Below, piece by piece: positions 7,925 to 17,806 of a DNA stretch of 64,000 nt (position 1 is its first letter; every line of letters begins with the position of its first letter). The notes beneath the pieces are model-generated. The model worked only from the letters and a program-made list of their open reading frames with translations, did not search any database and was not told where the DNA came from. The position numbers were made by a program, and so were the translations under genes. Source of the DNA: Nitrosovibrio tenuis. GTDB lineage: Bacteria; Pseudomonadota; Gammaproteobacteria; Burkholderiales; Nitrosomonadaceae. The stretch is from positions 30,265 through 94,264 of the forward strand of contig NZ_FOBH01000010.1 in the NCBI RefSeq assembly GCF_900109785.1, given 5' to 3'.

Positions 7925-8365
7925 TGCCCCTTACTTGCGACAGACTCACCGGCCCGAATAACGGCCATCAAAAGACGTGCCACTTACATCGGACATGAGC
8001 AGCAGTTCACATTTTCCCAGCGTATAGCCACTGAATGGGTAACGCGCATTGGCCCCCCGCCTTATCCGTTGCAAGCGGCACGCTTGCGGGCAGTAACTTG
8101 CCATTAACGCTCACTCCCTCATCCGCCGAAATAACAGTGTCCCCTCCCATGCCAGCACGCGCTTCATCATGAAGCCGTAATCTCCCGGGCAGACACCCGC
8201 CCCGATCCACCCCCGCTCTTTCGCCTCAGCGAACAGCGGCAACTCCGGCGGGCAAAAGATAACGTATGCGCCCTTCCCACCGGTTCATCGACAATCCGGT
8301 ACAAGCCAACCGGAATGATTTGGGTAATATTGACCCGCAGGTCGTGCCGAACGGGAAATTGTTGC
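7925..8365 (-). pseudogene. Conjugative transfer signal peptidase TraF (peptidase S26), decayed
   Basis: Several minus-strand frames together give a TraF-type peptidase: RVNITQIIPVGLYRI (about 8335-8290; the normal motif is S-IPVGLY), AYVIFCPPELPLFAEAKERG (8275-8215), GAGVCPGDYGFMMKRVLA (8205-8150) with the catalytic-lysine region, VSVNGKLLPASVPLATDKAG (8120-8060), and YTLGKCELLLMSDVSGTSFD with GRYSGP (8025-7955). At least three frameshifts separate these blocks. TraF matures pilin in IncP-type transfer systems, so an integrative conjugative element or plasmid once lay here. The part nearest dcd is the N-terminus. Confidence 0.8.
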
Positions 8366-8400
8366 AGGGAAGCAGTCCCGCCGGGTGCGACATAACCAAA

Positions 8401-8967
8401 TCAGATCTTGGGAAGAGTCACTCCCTGCTGTCCCTGGTATTTTCCGCCCCGGTCTTTATACGAGGTCTCGCATACTTCGTCGGACTCGAAGAAAATTACC
8501 TGGGCCACGCCCTCGTTGGCATATATCTTCGCAGGAAGCGGGGTAGTGTTGGAAAATTCCAGTGTGACATATCCTTCCCATTCCGGTTCGAATGGGGTGA
8601 CGTTGACAATAATGCCGCAACGAGCATAGGTGGATTTTCCAAGGCAGATGGTCAGCACGTTGCGCGGGATACGGAAATACTCGACAGTGCGCGCGAGCGC
8701 GAAAGAGTTGGGGGGAATAAGGCAAACGTTGCTCTTCACATCGACGAAAGAATTGGAGTCGAAATTCTTGGGATCAACGATGGCGGAATTGATATTCGTG
8801 AACAGCTTGAATTCATCCGAACAGCGAATATCGTACCCATAACTTGAAGTCCCGTAGGAAACGATCTTGTGCCCATTGGCATGCTTGATCTGGTTGGGCT
8901 CAAAGGGCTCGATCATATGGTACTCGGTCGCCATGCGGCGTATCCACCTGTCCGACTTGATAGTCAT
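8401..8967 (-). CDS. dcd: dCTP deaminase
   Basis: Converts dCTP to dUTP plus ammonia, the main cytosolic source of dUMP for thymidylate. The 188 residues match the standard length. Seen motifs include SYGYDIR near residue 42, the catalytic-loop [10 protein letters not shown] (about 110-120), [20 protein letters not shown] with the active-site Glu, and the C-terminal GKYQGQQG that closes over the nucleotide. The start at 8967 ([13 protein letters not shown]) is typical. It is followed downstream by the dead traF region and preceded by apbC in the same direction, with a 19-bp tandem duplication in the 95-bp gap. Confidence 0.97.
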   Translation of the reverse strand: MTIKSDRWIRRMATEYHMIEPFEPNQIKHANGHKIVSYGTSSYGYDIRCSDEFKLFTNINSAIVDPKNFDSNSFVDVKSNVCLIPPNSFALARTVEYFRIPRNVLTICLGKSTYARCGIIVNVTPFEPEWEGYVTLEFSNTTPLPAKIYANEGVAQVIFFESDEVCETSYKDRGGKYQGQQGVTLPKI

Positions 8968-9022
8968 TCTGAAGGATAGCGAATCTTGAATGAAGTCATG
9001 CGTGAGAAAAAAACGGCAGCGG

Positions 9023-9060
9023 TTTTGCTATGCCCATAATATTTTGCTATGCCCATAATA
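9023..9060. repeat. Perfect 19-bp tandem duplication between dcd and apbC
   Basis: TTTTGCTATGCCCATAATA occurs twice without spacing (9023-9041 and 9042-9060), directly after the apbC stop codon region. It has no coding role. It is one of a series of short zero-gap duplications in this window. Confidence 0.95.
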
Positions 9061-9061
9061 A

Positions 9062-10150
9062 TCAGGTGTCCTCAATCACAATCTTCGCGAATAACGCCGA
9101 ATGGTCCAACGATAACTCATCCACCTTCACAGCGAGGCGCCGGGCGATCCCACGATAAATCTCCGCTATTCGGCCGTTCGGATCGGCCACTACCGTGGGG
9201 ACGCCTGCGTCGGTATGCTCGCGGATTCTGGCGTCGAGCGGCAGACTGCCCAGCAACTCCACATCATAATCCTTGCACATTTTCTGACCCCCGCCCTCGC
9301 CAAAGATATGTTCCTCATGGCCACAGTTGGAGCAAATATGAATACTCATGTTTTCTATGATTCCCAAAATGGGAATACCCACTTTCTGGAACATTTTGAG
9401 ACCCTTACGGGCATCAAGCAGCGCGATATCCTGTGGGGTGGTAACGATTACAGCACCCGTGACCGGCACTTTCTGCGCGAGCGTCAACTGGATGTCTCCG
9501 GTTCCCGGCGGCATATCCACTATAAGGTAATCCACGTCGTTCCAGCGGGTATCATTCAACAATTGCTGCAACGCCTGAGTAACCATCGGTCCGCGCCACA
9601 CCATGGGTGTTTCCACATCGATCAGGAAACCGATCGACATGGCCTGGATGCCATGCGCCATCATCGGCTCAATGCTCTTGCCATCAGGCGATTCGGGTCG
9701 GCCACTAATGCCCAGCATCTGCGGCTGCGAGGGACCATAAATATCCGCATCCAGAATACCAACCGAAGCACCCTCCGCCGCCAGCGCCAGGGCCAGGTTG
9801 ACCGCGGTGGCGGATTTGCCGACACCGCCCTTGCCGGATGCCACCGCAATGATGTTCTTTACTCCGGGAATGAGCTTGACCCCGCGTTGAACGCTGTGAG
9901 ACACGATCTTGCTCGTGACGTTAACGCTCACGCTGCCGATTCCGGGAATGCTTTCGACCTTGTCGACAATCTGTTTGCGAATGCTTTCTATTACGCTTTT
10001 TGCCGGATAACCCAGTACGATATCAAGCGAGACGTTGTTGCCATCTATCAGGATGTTGCGTGCTTCATTGCTGGTCACATAATCCCTGCCAGTGCTGGCG
10101 TCCACGATCTCCTTGAGAGCCGATTGTATTTGCTGTTCCGTGATAGCCAC
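9062..10150 (-). CDS. apbC: Iron-sulfur cluster carrier protein ApbC (Mrp/NBP35 family)
   Basis: Cytosolic P-loop ATPase that binds and hands over [4Fe-4S] clusters. An N-terminal DUF59-like domain (residues 5-75) is followed by the deviant Walker A GKGGVGKSATAVNLALALA near residue 107, the switch region DADIYGPSQP, and the cluster-binding CSNCG pair around residue 280. I chose GTG at 10150 (VAITEQQIQ) because GGAGG lies 7 bases upstream and this gives the usual 362 residues; an ATG start at 10219 would add an unconserved 23-residue extension. It is divergent from metG, as in many proteobacteria. Confidence 0.95.
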   Translation of the reverse strand: MAITEQQIQSALKEIVDASTGRDYVTSNEARNILIDGNNVSLDIVLGYPAKSVIESIRKQIVDKVESIPGIGSVSVNVTSKIVSHSVQRGVKLIPGVKNIIAVASGKGGVGKSATAVNLALALAAEGASVGILDADIYGPSQPQMLGISGRPESPDGKSIEPMMAHGIQAMSIGFLIDVETPMVWRGPMVTQALQQLLNDTRWNDVDYLIVDMPPGTGDIQLTLAQKVPVTGAVIVTTPQDIALLDARKGLKMFQKVGIPILGIIENMSIHICSNCGHEEHIFGEGGGQKMCKDYDVELLGSLPLDARIREHTDAGVPTVVADPNGRIAEIYRGIARRLAVKVDELSLDHSALFAKIVIEDT

Positions 10151-10395
10151 CCCGAGACTCCTCCCTTTATGTACTCCTTGTACTCCTTGACCTGCGATGC
10201 TCAAATGAATCAATGACAACCCTCAATATTAACAAATATCGCGGCTCAGAACCTTGCGAGTTGAAGGATATCGGATAAATCGTCGTACGCAAATTCAAAC
10301 CGCTCAGGAGAATCGCAACCCGAATCGCAGCCGGTATTTCCAGTTCAAGCTCACTGTTTGCTACAATTGCATATGACAATTTTTATAGACTATTG

Positions 10396-12609
10396 ATGAA
10401 CAAACGAAAAATTCTCGTTACCTCAGCACTTCCCTACGCGAATGGCAGCATCCATCTAGGACACCTGGTGGAATACATCCAGACCGATATCTGGGTGCGC
10501 TTTCAGAAAATGCAAGAGCACGAGGTGCACTACGTCTGTGCAGACGACACCCATGGCACACCCGTCATGCTGCGCGCCGAACAGGAAGGCATTACGCCCA
10601 AGCAATTGATAGACCGTGTGTGGAAGGAACATAAGGCCGATTTTGACGGCTTTTATGTCGATTTCGACAGCTATTACAGCACGGACTCGCCAGAGAATCA
10701 GGAATTTTGCAATGATATCTACCGGCAGCTCGAAGCAGAAGGTCTGATTGATAAACGTTCGGTCGAGCAGTTTTTTGACCCGGTGAAGCAGATGTTTTTG
10801 CCTGATCGGTATATCAAAGGCGAATGCCCAAATTGCCATGCCAAAGATCAATATGGGGACTCCTGCGAAGCGTGCGGCGCCACCTACTCGCCAACGGATC
10901 TGATCGACGCTTACTCTGCTGTCTCGGGAGCAAAACCGCAACGCCAGGCTTCAGACCATTACTTCTTCAAGCTTTCGGACCCACGTTGCAAGGCTTTTCT
11001 CCAGGATTGGGTGTTCGAGTCGTTTTCGGATCCAGCGGGTATAGCCCTGGAAAAAAAGCAACGGCTGCAACCAGAAGCGGCGAACAAAATGAATGAATGG
11101 CTCTCAGCCGGCCTGGCGGACTGGGACATTTCGCGGGACCCCCCGTATTTCGGTTTCCCAATCCCCGGCACATCCGGCCAGAAATTTTTCTACGTCTGGC
11201 TGGATGCACCTGTGGGCTACTTTGGCAGCTTCAAGCATTACTTCAAACAGGAGCGTAGATCTGAAGTAGAGATCGACGAGTTCCTGCGATCCAGCCGCAG
11301 CACTGAGATGATTCATTTTATCGGCAAGGACATTCTTTATTTTCATGCGTTGTTTTGGCCCGCCATGCTGGAATTCTCGGGCTACCGCACGCCCACGCAG
11401 ATTTACGCTCATGGATTCCTTACCGTCAACGGCCAAAAGATGTCCAAGTCGCGCGGGACCTTCATTACCGCGGAGAGCTATCTGAATCAGGGCCTGAACC
11501 CGGAATGGCTACGCTATTACTATGCTGCCAAACTCAACGATACCATGGAAGATATCGATCTCAATTTCGACGATTTCATCGCGCGAGTCAATAGCGATCT
11601 GGTAGGGAAATACATCAATATCGCCAGCAGATGCGCGGGGTTTATCACCAAAAAGTTTGGCGGCAAGCTTACCGGCACCCTTTCCGAGGCGAACAGGAAA
11701 TGGTTCAATCAATTCATATTCTGCCCGCTGGGCGAAGAAGATACCTTTCTCGGCCGTCATATTTCCATTGCGAACTATTATGATAGCCGGGAGTACGGCA
11801 AAGCCATAAAGGAAATCATGCTGGCGGCGGACGTCGCCAATCAGTATGTGGACCGGATGAAGCCGTGGCTTCTGGCAAAAGATAGCAAAAATGATGCGGA
11901 GTTGCATGAAATATGCAGTGTAGCCTTGAATATGTTCCGGATTCTGACTGTGTACCTCAAACCGGTTCTGCCAAAGCTTGCCGCAAAAGCGGAGCAGTTC
12001 CTGGCTGTGGATGCGTTCACATGGAAGGATGCCAATTCGCAAAACAGGCTGTTACCCCACGGTCACCAAATTAATCATTATGAGCACCTGATGAGCCGCC
12101 TCGATGCAAAACAGATTGACGCACTCATCAACGCGAATAAGGAAACCCTGCAGCCCGGTGGGCAGTCCAGTGGGCTGCCGCCGCAAGCCAGACAAACGGA
12201 AGCCATGGATAAAACGCCCTCAACCCCTTCCAATCCACCGAGAAATGTGGAGATCGCGGTAGCACCCCCTGTACCAACCATACCAACCATCACAATCGAT
12301 GATTTTGGCAAGGTCGATCTCAGGGTTGCGAAAATCGTCAATGCCGAGCATGTGGAGGGCGCAGATAAGTTGCTGAAGCTCACGCTGGATATAGGAACGG
12401 AGCAGCGCACCGTCTTCGCAGGAATAAAGGCGGGCTACGACCCGGAACAGCTCAAGGGCCGCCTGACCATCATGGTGGCTAATCTTGCGCCGCGCAAGAT
12501 GAAGTTCGGCGTATCGGAAGGCATGGTGGTTGCTGCAAGCGATGAAAACGGCGGGCCCTACCTACTTGCCCCTGATGAAGGAGCGCAACCGGGAATGAAA
12601 GTAAAGTAG
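10396..12609 (+). CDS. metG: Methionyl-tRNA synthetase, long form with C-terminal tRNA-binding domain
   Basis: Charges tRNA-Met with methionine. The class I HIGH motif appears as HLGH (about residues 20-23), the zinc knuckle as [18 protein letters not shown], and KMSKS near residue 350. A low-complexity linker (about 590-630, rich in Pro, Thr and Ile, with a 9-bp tandem duplication at 12272) leads to the dimerising EMAP/OB-fold tRNA-binding domain [20 protein letters not shown]. The full length of 737 residues is slightly above E. coli MetG (677). ATG 10396 was chosen over TTG 10393. Confidence 0.98.
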   Translation: MNKRKILVTSALPYANGSIHLGHLVEYIQTDIWVRFQKMQEHEVHYVCADDTHGTPVMLRAEQEGITPKQLIDRVWKEHKADFDGFYVDFDSYYSTDSPENQEFCNDIYRQLEAEGLIDKRSVEQFFDPVKQMFLPDRYIKGECPNCHAKDQYGDSCEACGATYSPTDLIDAYSAVSGAKPQRQASDHYFFKLSDPRCKAFLQDWVFESFSDPAGIALEKKQRLQPEAANKMNEWLSAGLADWDISRDPPYFGFPIPGTSGQKFFYVWLDAPVGYFGSFKHYFKQERRSEVEIDEFLRSSRSTEMIHFIGKDILYFHALFWPAMLEFSGYRTPTQIYAHGFLTVNGQKMSKSRGTFITAESYLNQGLNPEWLRYYYAAKLNDTMEDIDLNFDDFIARVNSDLVGKYINIASRCAGFITKKFGGKLTGTLSEANRKWFNQFIFCPLGEEDTFLGRHISIANYYDSREYGKAIKEIMLAADVANQYVDRMKPWLLAKDSKNDAELHEICSVALNMFRILTVYLKPVLPKLAAKAEQFLAVDAFTWKDANSQNRLLPHGHQINHYEHLMSRLDAKQIDALINANKETLQPGGQSSGLPPQARQTEAMDKTPSTPSNPPRNVEIAVAPPVPTIPTITIDDFGKVDLRVAKIVNAEHVEGADKLLKLTLDIGTEQRTVFAGIKAGYDPEQLKGRLTIMVANLAPRKMKFGVSEGMVVAASDENGGPYLLAPDEGAQPGMKVK

Positions 12610-12723
12610 CCGCGCAGCGCGTCGATGATTAAACGCTCGAACACCGAGCCAGAGCCATATCTCAGGAATATTTCCCAGATATCAGCAGCGAGGCCACTCC
12701 GTTAAAAATAATCAAGCATGGAA

Positions 12724-13524
12724 TTACCCGATTGACTTGCGCCGCCGCACCATAGCGCCCATCAACCCTAGGCCGGCAAGCAGCATGGCATAGGTCTCGG
12801 GCTCTGGCACCACAGCCACGGTGCCAGAAATGCCGTATTGGAGCTGCGGCAATACGCTCTGGTTCGCGTAATCGCTACCGCCGACAAATATTGAGTAATC
12901 TCCCGCTGCAAGGTGAAAGGTTTTAGACACCATGTGGTCCGGCACGCCGTCGCCCCCTGCAATCACCCCAGTCCCATAATCTACGCTGCCGTCATAGGCA
13001 GAGCCGATGTACGTGAAGATGCTTGGTGGATCGTTGTTATCGTTGGTAATGCTCCAGTCGTTCAGCGCCCTGAATGAACCCTCGGTGTTGCCGGCCCCAG
13101 CAATCGCATCGCGAATAGCAGTAGAACCAGGTCCAAAGTCATGATCTGCCAAAAACGGAGCAACGTGCGCAAGTCCGCTATAAAGCGAGAACCCCGGCGT
13201 TAGCCCGCCCTCAACCGGAACCGGATTGGGAACAGCGGCCGTCGGATCAGGCGTGAAAACCTGGCTCTGGAACGATACCTTTACGTCGGCGTCATTGTTC
13301 AGGTGAAACCGGTAAGCCCGGGTTTTATGGCTATCTCCCCAGTCCGCATCGGTTCCGTCGACCCAGCCAAAGTTGCCGGGAACCGAATTATTCCAGCGGG
13401 TCTGACTCTCCCCGGCAATCCCGTTGAAAGTGCCGAAATCACGACCACTGTATGTAATATGGGCCATTGCTGGCAGTGAAGTCATCCCGGCGAGAAACAG
13501 CGCATATTTTAATGATGTTTTCAT
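12724..13524 (-). CDS. Secreted PEP-CTERM sorting-signal protein, function unknown
   Basis: A 266-residue exported protein. The N-terminal signal peptide runs MKTSLKYALFLAGMTSLPAMA; the mature part is rich in Gly, Asp, Asn and Ser, which suggests an extracellular beta-rich domain. The C-terminus has the tripartite PEP-CTERM signal: VPEPETYAMLLAGLGLMG, a hydrophobic helix, and a basic RRRK tail. Such proteins are processed by exosortase (EpsH/XrtA) and linked to extracellular polysaccharide or biofilm. The mature domain resembles calcium-binding-like surface proteins only in composition. It stands alone; neither neighbour is functionally linked. Confidence 0.9.
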   Translation of the reverse strand: MKTSLKYALFLAGMTSLPAMAHITYSGRDFGTFNGIAGESQTRWNNSVPGNFGWVDGTDADWGDSHKTRAYRFHLNNDADVKVSFQSQVFTPDPTAAVPNPVPVEGGLTPGFSLYSGLAHVAPFLADHDFGPGSTAIRDAIAGAGNTEGSFRALNDWSITNDNNDPPSIFTYIGSAYDGSVDYGTGVIAGGDGVPDHMVSKTFHLAAGDYSIFVGGSDYANQSVLPQLQYGISGTVAVVPEPETYAMLLAGLGLMGAMVRRRKSIG

Positions 13525-13621
13525 ATTGATTCTCCAAGTATTTATTGGTGAAAAATCATCGAGTTAGCATTATAGCATTGGCTCGATGGAACATTATTAG
13601 CGGGGGACATTGACAAGTCAA

Positions 13622-13638
13622 TGCGGCATATTGCCGCA
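13622..13638. promoter_or_regulatory. 17-bp palindrome, copy C (candidate operator)
   Basis: TGCGGCATATTGCCGCA has perfect 7-bp inverted arms (TGCGGCA/TGCCGCA) around a 3-base centre. It is the exact reverse complement of the copy at 14233-14249. It lies about 100 bases upstream of the PEP-CTERM gene start, so it could serve that gene, the receptor cluster, or both. Confidence 0.5.
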
Positions 13639-14215
13639 GCCCGAGCCATGAATCATCCGGAATCCAGCAACGAACGCGGACAGGATGGCTTTGCAGGTCA
13701 GCTATAAACAACCATCGTGACCAGGGGATAAATACGGATCTCCCTGGGAAAGTTATAGAGCGAGTGCGCTATGACGGGAGTTAATGTCCTATTTGACGTG
13801 TATTGATATGCCGATTCATTAATATGCCGATTGATTAGATTGCGAATTCAGTTTTTATATTTATCTATCGCAGAGAAAAAGTGTAGTCACAGCCGGTATT
13901 TTTTGCTCCCAAGCCTATCAGGGCGTAACCCCCAACGGGCGGGGGTTCCTCGACCATCATTAATTACGTTACTTCACCGCACGCCCAGCCCAGCCCGTTC
14001 CATGCCTTCTTATCCCTGCAGTAATAGCGGTAAGGCGATTAAAACGATTAACGATAACATGCACGCCGAGCGGAAGAACGGGATGTATCGCGCCGTTTTG
14101 TCCGGTTATGTACGCTTCGACCATCACAATCTCGTGGCACCGGCTTGGCAAATTGTCCTGATTCCTTGGCTGATGTATATGTTTATGTCATACATTATCC
14201 ATATTTAAGCAGGAG

Positions 14216-14249
14216 TGCGGCAATTTGTCGCATGCGGCAATATGCCGCA
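14216..14249. promoter_or_regulatory. Two head-to-tail copies of the 17-bp palindrome (candidate tandem operator)
   Basis: Copy A (14216-14232, TGCGGCAATTTGTCGCA) has one arm mismatch. Copy B (14233-14249, TGCGGCAATATGCCGCA) is perfect. They are contiguous, about 260 bases before the TonB receptor start. Tandem palindromes of this size are typical binding sites for dimeric repressors or activators. No regulator gene is adjacent, so the protein that binds is unknown. Confidence 0.55.
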
Positions 14250-14506
14250 TTCCCAATTTGATGGGTTTACCTTACATTTCTCCCTGCGCGCATATGAATG
14301 TTTTAGATAAGCCTCTGAGAAATGGTTATATGTTCCTCGGAGCCATAGCGCCGCGCTGTCATGCCCAGGCTTTTTTCAGAATTTGCATGCCCCGGAAATT
14401 ATACGAACCGAGAGCCGTATGATTCCGAAAGAGCCTCCGGAAAAACGTTTGGCATTTCAGCTTCCCGTTTCACTCGGTTGGCATAATTCAGACGAAAAGA
14501 AGAAAA

Positions 14507-16453
14507 ATGAGAACAAGAAAAATCACAGTAACCGCAACATCGATAGCCGTAATTGCAGCCTCCTCGGGATTAACCATGGCGCAAAGCACACCACAATCTT
14601 CGGGTACCACCACCCTGTCTCCGGTCGTCGTGACGTCCAACCCGATCATTGATCGCGTGCGCATTGACCCGTTTTCTAGCACATCCGCGGTGGTAACCGA
14701 AAGCCAGCTTCGCGATCAGAATGCGTTCGATCTTGCCACGGCGCTGCGCCGTACCCCTGGGGTGCAAATATCACGCTACAACCCGGTAGGCGCCTTTGGC
14801 GGCGATCAGGGTGGGGCCGTCTTCATTCGCGGCATGGGCGTCAGCCGTCCGGGCAGCGAAATCAAGACGTACATCGATGGCATTCCCTTTTACATGGGTG
14901 TCTGGAATCATCCATTGCTTGATTTATTGCCGGTCAACGGCATGCAAGCCATCACCGTATACAAGAGCCCGCAACCACAAATCAACGGCAACAACTTTGC
15001 CTCCATCAACCTGGAAACCAAGCGCGCAACCGAGGATGGCATACAGGCCGGCGCAAGGATTTCCGGAGGCTACTTCAACACTTTTATCGAGCAGGCGGAT
15101 CTGGTTGGCCGCAAGGGAGATGTGGATTTCATGCTGGCGCAAGGCCATGCCCAGTCGGATGGCCAACGACTCAACGCGAGTGGGGAACTGAATAATGTCA
15201 TGGGCCGCATCGGCATGAGGTTGAATAGCAACTGGTCGGTTGGCACAAGCTTTCTTTATGTGGTCAATACGGCGCGCGATCCCGGTGACATCCGCCTGCC
15301 GAGGCCTGCCGTGGCACCGCAATATAATACCGAGGCAGGATTGGTCTCCGCTTTTATCTCGCATCGCCACGATGACTGGCGCGGCGATTTGCGTTTTTAT
15401 TACAGCAAGGGAGAAGGCAACTGGCTGTATCAACCCGCCCCGGATGGGGACACGCTCACCAATTTTGAAACGATTGGCTTCCGCTGGAAAGAGCAGTTTT
15501 CGCTATGGAAGGGAGGAGCCATTGTGGCGGGCCTGGACAGCGACTGGATTTCAGGCGATGTGCGATTCAATAGGGTGGCCCCGGCTCCGCAGGATAGTTT
15601 TAAAGCGCCCACTTTCCGCGTCACGTCCCCTTACGTGGCGTTGAGCCAAACGATCGAGCTGGGCAAAGGCTGGTCGCTTGTGCCGGCCGCCGGTGTGCGC
15701 GTCTATGACCATAGCCAGTTCCAGACAAAAACCTCGCCCCATGCGGGACTCTCCCTGATATCCGACTGGATCACGATCTTTGGCAATGTTTCGCGCGGCA
15801 TCAATTATCCCGGATTGGAAACGCCCGTTCTCTCCGCCGCGATACCCGCGCTGGGACAAAGCTGGAAACAGCTTGCGGCGGAAGAACTCAATCATGCGGA
15901 AATCGGCGTGAAGCTGACCCCCATCGACGCGACGCAAATCGATATCAGCCTGTTCATCGATCAGGTGAAGAACCGCTATATCTTTGGCTTTCCGCCCAAT
16001 GTTCCGCCGCCTCCCCAGTTTCTGAATCTGGGTACCTATCTGATGCGTGGCGCAGAAATCGCAATCAGACAGAATATCACGCGTAACTGGACCGTGTTTG
16101 GCGGTCTGACCTTGCTTGACCCCAGCATCGACAACTTACCCTACACACCAAAAAGAGCTGTCACGGCGGGCATCAACGGGCAGATGGGACCCATCCGCTT
16201 AACGGTCGATACCCAGTATCAGTCCAGTGTATTGGCGCTTAACCGGCCACGTGCAGCGGGCGCAATCAATACCGAGAGCGTTCATTCATTTGCGATCATG
16301 AATGCCCGCGTATCTTACCAACTGCCGATGCTGGGCAAACGCGGCGAAATCTTCGTGGCCATGGAGAATTTGCTTGATGTCCAATACGCCTATCGGCCGG
16401 GGTATCCCATGCCCGGACGCTGGGGTCAGGTCGGGTTTTCCGCGAGTTTCTGA
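14507..16453 (+). CDS. TonB-dependent outer-membrane receptor, putative metallophore receptor
   Basis: Outer-membrane 22-strand barrel receptor of 648 residues. The signal peptide ends near TMAQ (residue 25); a TonB-box-like LSPVVVTS follows at about 37-44. The plug domain spans roughly 55-165 with TALRRTPGVQISRYNP and GGAVFIRGMG, and the barrel continues to a C-terminal aromatic Phe (GFSASF), the BAM recognition signature. The energising TonB system is elsewhere. It is the first gene of the sulfur-carrier cluster and lies 86 bases before the E1 gene. By analogy with PdtK-type receptors it would import a metal-thiocarboxylate complex; the ligand is inferred only from context. Confidence 0.88.
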   Translation: MRTRKITVTATSIAVIAASSGLTMAQSTPQSSGTTTLSPVVVTSNPIIDRVRIDPFSSTSAVVTESQLRDQNAFDLATALRRTPGVQISRYNPVGAFGGDQGGAVFIRGMGVSRPGSEIKTYIDGIPFYMGVWNHPLLDLLPVNGMQAITVYKSPQPQINGNNFASINLETKRATEDGIQAGARISGGYFNTFIEQADLVGRKGDVDFMLAQGHAQSDGQRLNASGELNNVMGRIGMRLNSNWSVGTSFLYVVNTARDPGDIRLPRPAVAPQYNTEAGLVSAFISHRHDDWRGDLRFYYSKGEGNWLYQPAPDGDTLTNFETIGFRWKEQFSLWKGGAIVAGLDSDWISGDVRFNRVAPAPQDSFKAPTFRVTSPYVALSQTIELGKGWSLVPAAGVRVYDHSQFQTKTSPHAGLSLISDWITIFGNVSRGINYPGLETPVLSAAIPALGQSWKQLAAEELNHAEIGVKLTPIDATQIDISLFIDQVKNRYIFGFPPNVPPPPQFLNLGTYLMRGAEIAIRQNITRNWTVFGGLTLLDPSIDNLPYTPKRAVTAGINGQMGPIRLTVDTQYQSSVLALNRPRAAGAINTESVHSFAIMNARVSYQLPMLGKRGEIFVAMENLLDVQYAYRPGYPMPGRWGQVGFSASF

Positions 16454-16539
16454 CAATCTGGACAGAAGACGCGGGTATTTTAATTTTCAGCCTGTAGCGT
16501 CAGGGAATGGGCTTTTAAGATCAGAACGTGGAGTTTTAA

Positions 16540-17712
16540 ATGCAACTATTACCGCTCGTAGAGCCTTCGGAAGAGTTAAGCAAGGATGAAATTTCACGGT
16601 ACAGCCGCCATCTGCTGATTCCCGACGTGGGTCTGGAAGGACAAAAACGCCTCAAGAACAGCAAGGTTCTGGCGATAGGCGCGGGCGGCCTGGGGTCGCC
16701 CGTACTCCTGTATCTCGCCGCAGCCGGGGTCGGAACTTTAGGAATCATCGACTTCGACGTGGTCGACGAGTCCAATCTGCAGAGGCAGATCATTCATGGC
16801 CAATCCGACATCGGCAGGTTTAAATCCCTTAGTGCAAAAGATTCAATTAGCGAATTAAACCCTTATGTTCGCGTCCAGCTCCATAACGAACGTCTGGAAA
16901 CGTCAAATGCCTTGGAAATCATTTCGGGCTACGACCTGATTGTGGACGGAACCGATAATTTTTCCACGCGCTACCTGGTCAACGACGCCTGCGTGCTTGC
17001 GGGGAAACCCTATGTCTGGGGCTCCATCTTCCGGTTCGAGGGGCAGGCTTCGGTCTTTTGGGAAGACGCGCCGGGCGGTCGCGGCCTGAACTATCGTGAT
17101 CTGTATCCGGAACCGCCGCCAGCGGAAATGGCGCCTTCATGTGCGGAAGGAGGAGTCCTGGGTATTCTTTGTGCGTCGATCGGCTCAATCATGGCGACCG
17201 AGGCCATCAAGTTAATTACCGGCATGGGCGAATCCTTACTCGGGCGGCTTGCAGTCTATGACGCCCTCGACATGACATTCAAATTCATTCCCCTGCGGCG
17301 CGCCCCGGTAAGAACCCCGATAACCGGCTTGATCGATTACCAGGAATTCTGCGGGCTGAAACGGCCGGCGGCAGGGGACAAAACAGGCGTGCCGGTAATC
17401 ACCCCATTGGAGCTTCAAAAAATACGGGAAACCGGCACGGCCATGCAGCTCATCGATGTTCGCGGAATCGAGGAATGGAACATCGTACGCATAGAAGGCG
17501 CCAACCATATTCCCAAAAACAAGATAATGTCCGAGGAGGTTTTATCTCGGTTGAATAAAGAGGATTTCATCGTGCTGCACTGCAAGATGGGCGTTCGTTC
17601 CCGAGATGTTCTGGTTGAAATGCAAAAGCAGGGTTTTACCAATGTAAAAAGCCTGGATGGCGGGATTCTCGCCTGGATCAGAGACGTGGATCAGTCCTTA
17701 CCCAGTTATTGA
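16540..17712 (+). CDS. MoeZ-type adenylyltransferase/sulfurtransferase (E1 plus rhodanese)
   Basis: Adenylates the C-terminal Gly of a ubiquitin-like sulfur carrier and then transfers sulfur to form its thiocarboxylate. The N-terminal ThiF/MoeB domain has the nucleotide loop GAGGLGSP (residues 47-54), DGTDNFSTRYLVND, and the conserved Cys201 in SCAEGGVLG. The C-terminal rhodanese domain (about 285-388) has active Cys348 in HCKMGVRS. The two CxxC zinc pairs of E. coli MoeB are missing, as in actinobacterial MoeZ, which it resembles closely (GLNYRDLYPEPPP, VYDALDM). At 390 residues it fits MoeZ, QbsC and PdtF-type proteins. The partner carrier is at 18347. Confidence 0.93.
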   Translation: MQLLPLVEPSEELSKDEISRYSRHLLIPDVGLEGQKRLKNSKVLAIGAGGLGSPVLLYLAAAGVGTLGIIDFDVVDESNLQRQIIHGQSDIGRFKSLSAKDSISELNPYVRVQLHNERLETSNALEIISGYDLIVDGTDNFSTRYLVNDACVLAGKPYVWGSIFRFEGQASVFWEDAPGGRGLNYRDLYPEPPPAEMAPSCAEGGVLGILCASIGSIMATEAIKLITGMGESLLGRLAVYDALDMTFKFIPLRRAPVRTPITGLIDYQEFCGLKRPAAGDKTGVPVITPLELQKIRETGTAMQLIDVRGIEEWNIVRIEGANHIPKNKIMSEEVLSRLNKEDFIVLHCKMGVRSRDVLVEMQKQGFTNVKSLDGGILAWIRDVDQSLPSY

Positions 17713-17806
17713 GTGCCCGGTTATCGAGCGAGCGTCATTAGCAAATGTCTTACCGCAGTGCCGGATTGTAAGTCACCTGAATATCAACATTATGGAGTTA
17801 AAAATC

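Larger units (their letters stand above)
13525..14506. other. Large intergenic region upstream of the TonB receptor
   Basis: About 980 bases without a convincing gene. Open frames here have the composition of random sequence. It contains one palindrome copy at 13622-13638, an imperfect 16-bp tandem duplication at 13806-13837 (one mismatch, unit beginning ATATGCCGATT), and two adjacent palindrome copies at 14216-14249. Regulation of the metallophore-like cluster is the likely role. No Fur box could be recognised by eye. Confidence 0.6.

Noticed and set aside
7732..7998. Plus-strand open frame of 88 codons
   Set aside because: Low similarity to any protein pattern and it overlaps the end of the traF remnant on the other strand.
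6598..9012. The 14-base string CATGCGTGAGAAAA near 6598 and near 8999 as a possible element boundary pair
   Set aside because: Several exact repeats of this length are expected by chance in 64 kb, and no insertion structure fits between the two.
9215..10216. Long plus-strand open frame (333 codons) opposite apbC
   Set aside because: It lies fully antisense to a clear apbC gene, has shadow-like composition rich in Arg, His and Asn, and shows no family motif.
13831..14208. Plus-strand open frame of 125 codons upstream of the TonB receptor
   Set aside because: No ribosome site, no motif, amino acid composition of non-coding DNA, and it covers a tandem duplication.
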